This document shows, one piece after another, positions 43,396-52,298 of a stretch of DNA of 55,742 bases. The notes under the pieces were generated by a model. The model was not told the DNA's origin. It searched no databases and worked only from the letters and a program-made list of their open reading frames with translations. The translations under genes and the position numbers were made by a program. Source of the stretch: an uncultured Prochlorococcus sp. (lineage in GTDB: Bacteria > Cyanobacteriota > Cyanobacteriia > PCC-6307 > Cyanobiaceae); NCBI GenBank assembly GCA_902620895.1, contig CACNJU010000010.1:1-55742 (forward strand). Direction: 5' to 3'. How positions within the stretch are numbered: position 1 is the first letter of the stretch; each line of letters starts with the position of its first letter.

Positions 43396-46002
43396 TTGGA
43401 TCACACACTTGTTATTGTTGAAAGTCCCACAAAAGCAAAAACTATAAGAAAGTTTTTGCCTTCTAATTATGAAGTTCTTGCTTCAATGGGACACGTAAGA
43501 GATCTTCCAAAAGGAGCTGCTGAAATACCTGCTGCGGTTAAAAAGGAAAAATGGTCAAGGATAGGAGTTAATACAACAGAAGATTTTGAACCACTTTATA
43601 TAGTTCCTAAAGATAAGAAAAAGGTTGTTAAAGAGTTAAAAGATGCATTAAAAGGTGCGACCCAGCTATTACTGGCAACTGATGAAGATAGAGAAGGAGA
43701 GAGTATTAGCTGGCATCTCCTGCAAATACTTAAACCTAAAATACCAACTAAGAGAATGGTTTTTCATGAAATTACGAAAAAGGCAATTAATAAAGCTTTA
43801 GACCAAACAAGAGAAATTGATATGGAACTTGTTCAGGCTCAAGAAACAAGAAGAATCTTGGACAGGCTTTTTGGATATGAATTATCTCCTTTACTTTGGA
43901 AGAAGGTTGCTCCCCGATTATCTGCTGGTCGTGTTCAATCTGTTTCTGTAAGACTTCTTGTTAGGAGAGAGAGAGAAAGAAGATCGTTTAAAAAAGCTAG
44001 TTACTGGGGGATTAAAGCTTCCCTTGTAAAAGATAATGTTACTTTCGAAACTAAATTATTTAGTTTAAACGGTCAAAGAATTGCTAATGGTTCCGATTTC
44101 GATGAACAGACCGGCAAATTAAAACAAGGAAATAAATCTTTATTAATGGGAGAAGAAAAAGTAAATAATTTATTGAAGATTTTTTCCTCAGAGGATTGGT
44201 TAGTCTCAAAAATTGAAAAAAAACCATCTACTCGTAAGCCAGTTCCTCCATTTACAACCAGTACATTGCAACAAGAAGCAAATAGGAAGCTTCGTTTGTC
44301 TGCAAGAGAAACAATGAGATGTGCACAAGGGCTTTATGAGAGAGGTTTTATAACATATATGAGGACTGATTCGGTTCATCTTTCCGAACAAGCTACAAAA
44401 GCTGCTAGAGAATGTGTCAGCTCTATGTATGGGAAAGAATATTTATCTAAATCATCAAGACAATTTAATTCAACTGCAAGAAATGCTCAAGAAGCACATG
44501 AAGCAATTAGGCCTGCAGGTGAGGTATTTAAAACACCAAAGGAAACTAATCTAACTGGTAGAGACTTATCTCTTTACGATTTAATTTGGAAAAGAACTGT
44601 AGCAAGTCAAATGGCGGAAGCTAGGCTAACAATGATTACTGCTGAAATTAGTGTAGGGGATGGATTATTTAAATCGAGTGGGAAAAGTATTGATTTCCCA
44701 GGATTCTTCAGAGCTTATGTAGAGGGAAGTGATAACCCGAGTTCATCCCTTGAACAACAAGAAATTATTCTCCCAAACTTGACTACAGGAACATGTCTTG
44801 AAGTTACTAATAAAGAATCTACTTTTCATGAAACTAAACCGCCCTCAAGATATACAGAGGCTGCATTAGTTAAAGTTCTTGAAAAAGAAGGGATTGGAAG
44901 ACCATCTACTTATGCAAGTATTATTGGGACAATTGTAGATAGAGGTTATGCAAATATATTTTCCAATAGTTTGGCTCCAACGTTTACAGCTTTTGCTGTT
45001 ACAGCTCTATTAGAAGAACATTTTCCTGATTTGGTTGATACTACTTTTACTGCAAAAATGGAATCTTCATTGGATGAAATATCTTCAGGTAATCTTGAGT
45101 GGCTACCATACCTCGAGACTTTCTATAAAGGTAAAAATGGTCTCGAGGTAAAAGTTCAGAAAACAGAGGGTGATATTGATGGTAAGGCTTATAGACAAGT
45201 GGATTTCGAAGACCTTCCTTGCGTAGTCAGGATAGGCTCTAATGGCCCTTGGCTTGAAGGTACAAAAATTGATGAATCTGGTAACGAAATTCAGGCTAAA
45301 GGTAATCTTCCAATGGATATTACTCCTGGAGATTTAGATATAAAGCAAGTTGATCAAATTTTAAGTGGCCCATCAGATCTTGGAACTGATCCAAAAACTG
45401 GGGAAAAAGTCTTTTTAAGATTTGGCCCTTATGGACCTTACGTACAATTAGGAAATAATGATCAAGATAAAGTTAAACCAAGAAGAGCTTCATTACCCAA
45501 AGAGCTGAAAACTGATGATCTAACTCTAGAAGAGGCTCTTGTACTGTTAAGTTTGCCTAGATTGTTAGGAGCTCATCCTGAAGGAGGTATTGTAGAGGCT
45601 GATAGAGGAAGATTTGGACCTTACGTTAAATGGACTAAAAATGAAAATGAATCTGAAAACAGATCCTTAAAGAAAGAGGATGATGTTTTTACAGTTGATA
45701 TAAAACGAGCATTAGAAATTCTTTCGATGCCAAAAATGGGTAGAGGTGGTCAAGAGGTACTTAAAGACTTTGGAAAACCGAAAGAATTTAAAGAAAAAAT
45801 CCAAATATTAAATGGAAGATATGGAATGTATTTAAAATGTGGCAAAACTAATGTTTCTCTTGCCAAAGACACTGACTTAGAAATATTTACTGTAGATGAT
45901 GCTGTATCTCTTTTAGAAGAAAAACTAAAAGATAAAAAAGGCTCTATTTTAAAAAAAACAAAGATAAGCAATAAAAAAACTACAAGAAAAAAGAAAAATT
46001 AG
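43396..46002 (+). CDS. topA: DNA topoisomerase I
   Basis: Type IA topoisomerase that relaxes negative supercoils. The Toprim domain has E9 (VIVESPTKAKTIRKF) and the acidic triad in LLLATDEDREGESISWHL (91-108). The active tyrosine is Y321 in GFITYMRTDSVHLS. The C-terminal third carries three short repeats like GRFGPYVKW, GPYGPYVQL and GRYGMYLKC, typical of the Topo-C repeat region in cyanobacteria and other groups that lack zinc fingers, and a lysine-rich tail (residues 850-868). TTG start at 43396. Length 868 aa. Confidence 0.96.
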   Translation: MDHTLVIVESPTKAKTIRKFLPSNYEVLASMGHVRDLPKGAAEIPAAVKKEKWSRIGVNTTEDFEPLYIVPKDKKKVVKELKDALKGATQLLLATDEDREGESISWHLLQILKPKIPTKRMVFHEITKKAINKALDQTREIDMELVQAQETRRILDRLFGYELSPLLWKKVAPRLSAGRVQSVSVRLLVRRERERRSFKKASYWGIKASLVKDNVTFETKLFSLNGQRIANGSDFDEQTGKLKQGNKSLLMGEEKVNNLLKIFSSEDWLVSKIEKKPSTRKPVPPFTTSTLQQEANRKLRLSARETMRCAQGLYERGFITYMRTDSVHLSEQATKAARECVSSMYGKEYLSKSSRQFNSTARNAQEAHEAIRPAGEVFKTPKETNLTGRDLSLYDLIWKRTVASQMAEARLTMITAEISVGDGLFKSSGKSIDFPGFFRAYVEGSDNPSSSLEQQEIILPNLTTGTCLEVTNKESTFHETKPPSRYTEAALVKVLEKEGIGRPSTYASIIGTIVDRGYANIFSNSLAPTFTAFAVTALLEEHFPDLVDTTFTAKMESSLDEISSGNLEWLPYLETFYKGKNGLEVKVQKTEGDIDGKAYRQVDFEDLPCVVRIGSNGPWLEGTKIDESGNEIQAKGNLPMDITPGDLDIKQVDQILSGPSDLGTDPKTGEKVFLRFGPYGPYVQLGNNDQDKVKPRRASLPKELKTDDLTLEEALVLLSLPRLLGAHPEGGIVEADRGRFGPYVKWTKNENESENRSLKKEDDVFTVDIKRALEILSMPKMGRGGQEVLKDFGKPKEFKEKIQILNGRYGMYLKCGKTNVSLAKDTDLEIFTVDDAVSLLEEKLKDKKGSILKKTKISNKKTTRKKKN

Positions 46003-46009
46003 AAAAAAT

Positions 46010-46513
46010 ATGATTTTAAAAAAAAAAGAATTTTTTTTATTAATTTTTTTAATTTTCTTGCAATCATGCTCTGGGGGAAGAATTGGAAACTTTCTTGAAA
46101 GTAGTTTTAATGATTTAGAAAAAATAAGCCAAAATGAAGATTTACAAAATAATTTAGTAAATAATAAAATTGAAGAAAAGGAAAACAGAGGAATTGATGA
46201 TAATAAAAATAAAGTTGAAAATTCAAAAAGTGTTATAGAAAATAAGGAGGATATCAATTTAGAAAAAGAAAACAAAGAAATTGAAGATAAAAAAAATAAA
46301 AAAAATAAAAAAAATAAAAAAATTAAGAAGTCTTCAAAAAAAAGAAATATTGATCTTCAATCCTACAAAATAATATTCATCTTAAAAGATGTAGATCCAA
46401 AAGATCCTACAGAAGAGCTAAGTACCATATTAAGTAATTCTGAGGTAAATTTTGAAATAGAAAAGATTGAACGTATCTTTGATTCAAATAATAAAAGTAT
46501 GAATAAAAATTAA
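46010..46513 (+). CDS. small charged lipoprotein of unknown function
   Basis: A 167-aa predicted lipoprotein. A lysine start, a hydrophobic stretch and the lipobox FLQSCSGG give a mature N-terminal cysteine near residue 20. The rest is very hydrophilic, rich in N, K and E, with a DKKNKKNKKNKKIKKSSKK run encoded by an A8T repeat. The last 50 residues (IIFILKDVDPKDPTEELSTI) look more ordered and may be the conserved part. It begins seven bases after topA and precedes the DUF2232 gene, probably in one operon. Function unknown. Confidence 0.65.
   Translation: MILKKKEFFLLIFLIFLQSCSGGRIGNFLESSFNDLEKISQNEDLQNNLVNNKIEEKENRGIDDNKNKVENSKSVIENKEDINLEKENKEIEDKKNKKNKKNKKIKKSSKKRNIDLQSYKIIFILKDVDPKDPTEELSTILSNSEVNFEIEKIERIFDSNNKSMNKN
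46289..46322 (+). repeat. A8T nonanucleotide repeat inside the lipoprotein gene
   Basis: Three perfect copies of AAAAAAAAT, followed by a partial A7 copy. They encode repeated Lys-Lys-Asn. Unit changes stay in frame, whereas slippage in a single A8 run would cause a frameshift. Seen directly in the sequence. Confidence 0.9.
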
Positions 46514-46533
46514 CTAAAAATATTCAACAAAAA

Positions 46534-47172
46534 ATGAAAATAACAACAAAAACTGAAGCATTAAATATTGTGGAGACCTCATATTTAGCATCTCTTTCGT
46601 CTTTGTTATGGGTTGCACTATATTATTTGCCAATTGGAGGAGCATTACTAAGGTTGATTTTACCCCTCCCAATTATCCTGTTGCACTTGAGAAGAGGAAC
46701 TAAAACTGCATTGGAAGGACTCCTAATACAATTTCTACTTTTATTTATAATTATGGGTCCTGTTAGAGGAACTTTATTTTTATTTCCTTATGGGATCTTG
46801 GCTTTTTGGTTGGGCTGGTCTTGGTTTACAGAAAAAAGTTGGAGACTTAGTGTAACTGTAGGAGTTATTATTGGAACCTTTGGTTTCTTCCTACGAGTAT
46901 TAGCATTATCTACGTTGGTTGGTGATAATCTTTGGGTGTTAATTACGAGAGCAAGTTATGGGCTATTAGAAAAGTTAATTGGGTTATTAAATTTACCTTT
47001 TTCTCCTTCAATTTTTAGTATTCAACTAGGAGCAATTTTATTAATAATTTTTCAAGAAATAGTTTATGTTTTAACTGTACATGTAGTTGCATATTCTTTG
47101 TTTCCTCGATTTAAACTAACTATCCCAGATCCTCCAAGATTATTAAATAGCTTAGTTGATTTTAATAATTAA
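46534..47172 (+). CDS. DUF2232 family membrane protein
   Basis: A 212-aa integral membrane protein with about six hydrophobic segments. The conserved features recalled for the DUF2232/YybS-like family are LSSLLWVALYYLPIGGALLR, LPIILLHLRRGTKTALEG and GPVRGTLFLFPYGILAFWLG. Transport or membrane organisation roles are guesses. It lies between the small lipoprotein and the CobT-like gene in a tight plus-strand run. Confidence 0.78.
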   Translation: MKITTKTEALNIVETSYLASLSSLLWVALYYLPIGGALLRLILPLPIILLHLRRGTKTALEGLLIQFLLLFIIMGPVRGTLFLFPYGILAFWLGWSWFTEKSWRLSVTVGVIIGTFGFFLRVLALSTLVGDNLWVLITRASYGLLEKLIGLLNLPFSPSIFSIQLGAILLIIFQEIVYVLTVHVVAYSLFPRFKLTIPDPPRLLNSLVDFNN

Positions 47173-47184
47173 AAAAAAGTAAAA

Positions 47185-48342
47185 ATGTACATAACAGAAT
47201 TAGGGATAAAATTTTTTGGTAATGAATCCAATAAAAAAAATCAACTTAATAAGATAGAAATACTAAAAAAGAATATAAATTATTTCAAAATATTTCTTAT
47301 AATAGCAGGCACTAATACATCTCAAATTCCAGGAATTTCTGCTGCAGGTATTAATGCAAAATCAAGGAAAAAAACTGCGCTAGCAGATGCTGAATTTTTG
47401 CTTAAGGGTGCTTCAAAAGATCATAAATATAAATTGCCTCTCCTCAATGCAGGAGTAACTCCTGCCCTAATAAGTCATGTTTGCTCAAGGCTTATAAATA
47501 TTTATCCAGTCATTGTTCCTCTGGGAATAGGAGCAAAGCCTTATTTTGACCATTTGGTTGTAGAAGAGAGAGATTTAGGCCCATCAAATTGTCTTACCAC
47601 TGGTAAATCCATGTCAAAAGAGAGAGTTATAAATCTCTATGAAAGAGGTCTTGCGATAGGAAAATCCTTAAAACAACCCATATTAATTTCTGAATCTGTA
47701 CCAGGGGGTACAACAACTGCTCAGGCAGTAATGGAAGCTTTTGGTTTGCGGGTTTCTAATTTAGTGGGGAGTAGTTTATTTAAAGCTCCAAGAGAACTAA
47801 GAGGAAAAGTAGTTCAAAAAGGACTTTTTCATGCAAATCTCAAAACTGATTTTGACTCTTTTGATGTCGTAGCAGCAGTGGGTGATCCTTTCCAAGCTTT
47901 CTCAATGGGTCTTTTAATTGGTGCCAGGTTAGCCAAACAATCTGTCATATTGTCTGGCGGAAGTCAGATGTTAGCAGTTATTTTGCTTGCATTAGAATTA
48001 TTAGATATAAAAAATAAAGATGGCTTTATTGAAGATGTTTTTATTGCGACTACAGGGTGGCTTTTGAAAGATAATTCTCTAAATGATTTATTAAATCTAA
48101 TAAATGAAAAATATGATGTTAAATTATTAGGCTTAGCAAGTCCTTTAAATTTCAAATCTTCAAAATACAAAGAATTGAAGGATTATGAATTAGGTCATGT
48201 AAAAGAAGGCGTAGGTGCTGGTGGAATATCATTACTTGCGTTCTTAAATGGATTTAAAAATGAAGAAATAGTTTCATTGTGTCAACTAAATCTAGAAATG
48301 ATGAAGGGTCTAGGTCAAATTTCTCTAGAGAAGGATTACTGA
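47185..48342 (+). CDS. CobT-like nicotinate-nucleotide phosphoribosyltransferase family protein (UPF0284)
   Basis: A 385-aa protein of the TIGR00303/UPF0284 group related to nicotinate-nucleotide:dimethylbenzimidazole phosphoribosyltransferase. Conserved segments are IIAGTNTSQIPGISAAGINA, LPLLNAGVTPALISHVCSR, SESVPGGTTTAQAVMEAFGL and VAAVGDPFQAFSMGLLIGARL. Cyanobacteria such as Prochlorococcus make pseudocobalamin, so the lower-ligand base may be adenine rather than dimethylbenzimidazole; that is inference. Its stop touches the ATG of the next gene. Confidence 0.85.
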   Translation: MYITELGIKFFGNESNKKNQLNKIEILKKNINYFKIFLIIAGTNTSQIPGISAAGINAKSRKKTALADAEFLLKGASKDHKYKLPLLNAGVTPALISHVCSRLINIYPVIVPLGIGAKPYFDHLVVEERDLGPSNCLTTGKSMSKERVINLYERGLAIGKSLKQPILISESVPGGTTTAQAVMEAFGLRVSNLVGSSLFKAPRELRGKVVQKGLFHANLKTDFDSFDVVAAVGDPFQAFSMGLLIGARLAKQSVILSGGSQMLAVILLALELLDIKNKDGFIEDVFIATTGWLLKDNSLNDLLNLINEKYDVKLLGLASPLNFKSSKYKELKDYELGHVKEGVGAGGISLLAFLNGFKNEEIVSLCQLNLEMMKGLGQISLEKDY

Positions 48343-49341
48343 ATGTTTTCAAAATTTGTAACCAGAAGAGAATTTTTAAATTGTGGTAAGCTTTCGCTTT
48401 TATTTTTTTTAAACTCTTGCAGTAATCTACCTAATAAAGTAAAAATTGCATTACAAAATTCTTTTTATCCAGAATCTTTTAAAGATACGATTCCAAAAGA
48501 TTGGAAGCAGGAAAAAATTAATTTTGAAAATATTCAGCTACAAAAAAATAGAAACACAATTTTCAATTCTGACTTTACTTTGATAAATGATGGATGGATT
48601 TCTAGTATAGATTTTTCAGAATTTGAAAAAATAAATGAATATGCACTGTTTGAAAATTTGGATAAGAGATCGATAGATTTTTTGGGAAGTTTTAATCAAA
48701 ATCTGAGGAGTAAATTATTTCCTATTGGCGTAGTACCCTATACAATTATCATTAAAAATAATAAAGAATTAATAAATTCAGCCAGAACATCTTGGGATTT
48801 TCTTTTTTCTAAAAAATTAACTGGGAAAATTATTTTTCCACATAGTCCCAGAATAATATTGTCAATTGCTCAAAAAATTAATTCATCTAATTCTTTAAAA
48901 AAACTCAAAAGCCAAGCAATGTTATTTGATGATAAAAATATGCTCAATTGGTTGATTAATTCAGACGCTATTGTCGCTATAGTTCCTTATAGTCTTTGTT
49001 CAAAATATTTAAAAATAGATCCAAGGCTTTCTTTAGTTTTCCCAAGCCAAGGCGTACCTTTGATGTGGCATTTTCTACTTAGTCGATCAAATCTAAATAA
49101 TGCAATATTAACTAAATGGATTAAATCTTTAGAAAATAAATCAATAGTAGATAAATTAGTAAGGCAGGGTTGGTATCTTCCATTCAAGAGTGATTATTTG
49201 CAAAGTAAATATAAATCTGAAATGTTTCCCATCTCAGGACCTTCTGAGAAATGTTGGGAAAATAGTTGGTCTCTCCCTGTCTTAACAAATGAACAAAAAA
49301 TTAATCTTAAAAATATCTGGAATGAGTCCTTATCCCCATAA
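48343..49341 (+). CDS. Tat-type lipoprotein, divergent PotD/solute-binding-like
   Basis: A 332-aa exported protein. The N-terminus VTRREFLNCGKLSLLFFLNS carries a twin-arginine motif (RREFL) followed by a lipobox ending LNSC, so it should be exported folded and lipid-anchored. The body resembles bacterial extracellular solute-binding proteins of the spermidine/putrescine or iron type (VVPYTIIIKNNKEL, SWDFLFSKKLTGKIIFPHSP). No permease or ATPase gene is near. It directly follows the CobT-like gene with no spacer and converges with the aldo/keto reductase, overlapping its end by 12 bases. Ligand unknown. Confidence 0.7.
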   Translation: MFSKFVTRREFLNCGKLSLLFFLNSCSNLPNKVKIALQNSFYPESFKDTIPKDWKQEKINFENIQLQKNRNTIFNSDFTLINDGWISSIDFSEFEKINEYALFENLDKRSIDFLGSFNQNLRSKLFPIGVVPYTIIIKNNKELINSARTSWDFLFSKKLTGKIIFPHSPRIILSIAQKINSSNSLKKLKSQAMLFDDKNMLNWLINSDAIVAIVPYSLCSKYLKIDPRLSLVFPSQGVPLMWHFLLSRSNLNNAILTKWIKSLENKSIVDKLVRQGWYLPFKSDYLQSKYKSEMFPISGPSEKCWENSWSLPVLTNEQKINLKNIWNESLSP

Positions 49342-50472
49342 TCTTTTTGTAGGATTTTCAATTAATAAGTTATGAGTTTCCTTTAATAAATTTGGTATAT
49401 CTAATTTACTAGGACATTTAGGAACACATTCATTACATTCTTGACAAAATGAGGAATTTTTTTCTTCCCACCAGTGGCCAGCTTTTCCTATTAAATTGTA
49501 TCTTTCTTTTGAAAATTCTAATTGGCCATAACCAATAGATATATTTCTTAAACGAAGTATTTCTGGAATAGGAACTTCATTTGGACATGGAAGACAAGAT
49601 CTACATTGTTCACATTTGGTTGAGTTTAATCTTTTATTAGAAACTTCCTCAATTTTATTCAGGGCGCTTTTTTCAAGTTTTGTAAGCTTCTTGAATGAGT
49701 TTCTAAGTTTATCCGCAAATTCAAAATCTTTTTTGTTTGTCGCCCCCAAGGATAAAGTTGTAATGCCTTTTGCGAGCAGAAATCGATACGCTAATTCTAA
49801 TGGATGATAAGGCTTAGAGGCCTCTATCAAAATATCACTTGGAGAATACAATCTACCGCCTTTATCAGCGGGTGATATTGCTAAAACTCCCATACCTTTT
49901 TTTATAGCTTCCTCTGCTAAAGCAATCTTAGATTGATCTAAATAATGTAAATGAAGACTGCAAAAAGAAAAAACTTCACAGTTTATTGCATCTTTAATTA
50001 GTGAATAACTTCCGTGAGAACTAAAACCAACTTGATCAACTAGTTCTTTCTCAAGTATCCAAGATATGAATTTCTTACCCTCTCCAGCAAGAACCCATTC
50101 TAGATGCTGTTTTAAGTTGAGTCCGTGAATTGCAAGATTATTAATTTTCTTGCGATTTAAATTTTTAAGAGACTTTTTAAAATTATTTTTTAAAAAGTCA
50201 AAATCACCCTTTGGTAAAACTTTGGAAGTAATCACCCAATTTTTTTCTTTTATATTCTCTTCTATTGCTAATTTTTTTATTGAATTTCCAATAAGTGATT
50301 CAGCATCACCATAAGATGGAGCTGTTTCTATATGGTTAATTCCTACATAATATGCATTTTTTATAATGCTATACATTTTTTCGAGACTTTCAGTTGCTCG
50401 CATTGTCCCTAAAGTGAATAAGCTCACTTTCGCCCCTCTACCAAATGATCTTTTTTGTGAATTAATAATCAT
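49330..50472 (-). CDS. aldo/keto reductase with C-terminal ferredoxin domain
   Basis: A 380-aa fusion. The N-terminal aldo/keto reductase barrel (residues 1-285) has HIETAPSYGDAESLIG with its catalytic tyrosine, and DQVGFSSHGSYSLIKDA. The last 100 residues hold two 4Fe-4S motifs, CEQCRSCLPCPNEVPI and CQECNECVPKCPSKLDI. This arrangement is widespread in cyanobacteria, but its substrate is unknown. Possible electron donor: reduced ferredoxin. The 3' end overlaps the convergent lipoprotein gene. Confidence 0.88.
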   Translation of the reverse strand: MIINSQKRSFGRGAKVSLFTLGTMRATESLEKMYSIIKNAYYVGINHIETAPSYGDAESLIGNSIKKLAIEENIKEKNWVITSKVLPKGDFDFLKNNFKKSLKNLNRKKINNLAIHGLNLKQHLEWVLAGEGKKFISWILEKELVDQVGFSSHGSYSLIKDAINCEVFSFCSLHLHYLDQSKIALAEEAIKKGMGVLAISPADKGGRLYSPSDILIEASKPYHPLELAYRFLLAKGITTLSLGATNKKDFEFADKLRNSFKKLTKLEKSALNKIEEVSNKRLNSTKCEQCRSCLPCPNEVPIPEILRLRNISIGYGQLEFSKERYNLIGKAGHWWEEKNSSFCQECNECVPKCPSKLDIPNLLKETHNLLIENPTKRLWG

Positions 50473-50574
50473 CTAAATATGATCAATTTCTTTTTATTTA
50501 CTATTTAATTTATTTATAGTTGAAAATCATTTAAAGTAAATACAAAATTTTGCAAAAATATTTTTCTTAAACCT

Positions 50575-51228
50575 ATGTTTACAGGAATAATTCAATCAGT
50601 TGGAAAACTAAGACAAGAAAAAAATATTTTAGAAATTGAAATTCTAGATAATTTATTTGATGTGGCAATCGGTGACAGCATAGCTGTTGATGGAATTTGT
50701 TTGACAGTTAAAGAGATTTTTCAAAATAAATTTACTGTTGATGTTAGTGAGGAGACTTTAAAAAAAACAACTTTAGGAGTAAAGTCGAATCTGAATCAGA
50801 TTGTTAATTTGGAGCCCGCTCTTAGGGTGTCTGACCGTCTAGGAGGGCATATAGTCAGCGGACATGTTGATGGCCTTGGAACAGTTGAGAATATAGAAAA
50901 ATTAGAGAAATCTTGGCTCTTATCAATAAAGTGGAAAAATAATAATTTTTCAAAATATGTAGTTAATAAAGGCAGTATTTGTGTAAATGGTATTAGTCTT
51001 ACGATTGCAAAATATGAGCAAGAAGGAGAAATATTTACTATTGCGGTAATTCCTCATACTTGGCATAACACAAATCTGAATAAATTAAATATCGGTGACA
51101 GCGTAAACCTTGAAGCAGATGCACTAATTAAATATGTAGAAAAATTACTTTTATTTAATAAAAATAGTAATCAAGATTTACCTTCAAATAATGTTTCTTC
51201 CGAGTGGCTTAAAGAAAACGGTTGGTAA
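50575..51228 (+). CDS. ribE: riboflavin synthase alpha chain
   Basis: Forms riboflavin from two molecules of dimethylribityl-lumazine. Two tandem lumazine-binding halves are visible: MFTGIIQSVGKL with VAIGDSIAVDGICLTVK, then GHIVSGHVDGLGTVE with VNKGSICVNGISLTIAK. Length 217 aa, normal. ATG start. It converges with the cyAbrB gene after ten bases. Confidence 0.96.
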   Translation: MFTGIIQSVGKLRQEKNILEIEILDNLFDVAIGDSIAVDGICLTVKEIFQNKFTVDVSEETLKKTTLGVKSNLNQIVNLEPALRVSDRLGGHIVSGHVDGLGTVENIEKLEKSWLLSIKWKNNNFSKYVVNKGSICVNGISLTIAKYEQEGEIFTIAVIPHTWHNTNLNKLNIGDSVNLEADALIKYVEKLLLFNKNSNQDLPSNNVSSEWLKENGW

Positions 51229-51238
51229 AATATATTTT

Positions 51239-51592
51239 CTAATTTAATGGAATCAGATAAATTGTTTTTGATTCTTTTTTAAGATCGATTTTAAATTCCT
51301 GACCAGGTTCTAGACCTAATTTTTTGGTGTAGGCATGACCAATTAATAGGTTCCCATTGCCATGAACTTTAGTTTTGAATTCTGTTTGTCTGCCTCTTGA
51401 AGCTCTATTACCATTTTTCCCCTGACGACCATTGCCTATTTTGTAACCCTTAGCTTCAATGAGTGCTCTATAAAAACTTTTTCTTAAGATTCTTCCACTA
51501 GGACCTACGTACCCACAACCTCTTGCTATCTCATCTTCAGATTTTTTACTTAATAATTTTGCTTTTTCAAGAAGTTCTTTTCCTTCTAGCAT
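51239..51592 (-). CDS. cyAbrB transcriptional regulator
   Basis: A 117-aa regulator of the cyanobacterial AbrB type. The N-terminal helical part (residues 1-50, KSEDEIARGCGYV and ILRKSFYRALIEAKGYKI) is the cyAbrB-specific segment, and the C-terminal AbrB-like DNA-binding fold follows (FKTKVHGNGNLLIGHAYTKK). Known members control nitrogen and carbon genes and bind DNA broadly. Its target genes cannot be told from here. It lies at the end of the cox operon on the same strand with a 97-base gap. Confidence 0.9.
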   Translation of the reverse strand: MLEGKELLEKAKLLSKKSEDEIARGCGYVGPSGRILRKSFYRALIEAKGYKIGNGRQGKNGNRASRGRQTEFKTKVHGNGNLLIGHAYTKKLGLEPGQEFKIDLKKESKTIYLIPLN

Positions 51593-51689
51593 TATCTGAC
51601 AAATTTCTAATTATATATTCTTACTAAAAAGGAGAACTGTGGCAATATAAATTAATAAAAAATATATTTAATTTTTAAAATTTAGTTTT

Positions 51690-52292
51690 TTATAAAAGAT
51701 ACAAAATAATAAATAAAATAACCCATATTCCATCTACAAAATGCCAGTACAATTCAACCGCTTCCAAAGGGAACATATTTTGACTAGTTAATCTTCCGCC
51801 CTTGATTCTCGATTGCCAAGCAATAATTAAAATCATTAAAGTGCCCAAAGTGACATGTAAGCCATGAAAACCAGTAAGAGCATAAAAAGTACTTGCAAAT
51901 AAATTATCGGTTAATCCAAAAGGTAAATGAAAATATTCAAATAATTGACATATTAAAAATATAATTCCAAGAAAAGCAGTAAAAAATAACCATTTTTGGG
52001 ATTCAGATTTTTTATCTTTTAAAAGTGCTTTGCCTGCTTTATGGAAAGTTGCACTACTAACGAGTAACAAAATTGTATTGAGCGTAGGTATTGGTAGTTC
52101 TAATTCGTATATGGCACCATCAGGTAATGGGTTTACTGCTTTATAAGTTAAATAAGCAGCAAAGAATCCAGCAAATGTCATTCCGTCAGCAATTAGGAAA
52201 GTTATAAGACCAAACATTCTGAAGTCTTCATGTATTTCGTTAACTTCAGAATTATTTTTTTGAATTTCTTTTGAGCTATCTAGAGTTGTCAT
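51690..52292 (-). CDS. ctaE: cytochrome c oxidase subunit III
   Basis: Five-helix membrane subunit of the aa3-type oxidase. The 200-aa product shows ADGMTFAGFFAAYLTYKAV, STFYALTGFHGLHVTLGTLM and VELYWHFVDGIWVILFIILY, the standard subunit III motifs. Last gene of ctaC-ctaD-ctaE, six bases after ctaD. Confidence 0.95.
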   Translation of the reverse strand: MTTLDSSKEIQKNNSEVNEIHEDFRMFGLITFLIADGMTFAGFFAAYLTYKAVNPLPDGAIYELELPIPTLNTILLLVSSATFHKAGKALLKDKKSESQKWLFFTAFLGIIFLICQLFEYFHLPFGLTDNLFASTFYALTGFHGLHVTLGTLMILIIAWQSRIKGGRLTSQNMFPLEAVELYWHFVDGIWVILFIILYLL

Positions 52293-52298
52293 ATGTTT

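Noticed and set aside
45949..46275. A hydrophobic 108-codon frame on the minus strand
   Set aside because: It arises from antisense reading of the A-rich topA tail and lipoprotein gene (A runs become Phe and Leu codons), not a real membrane protein.
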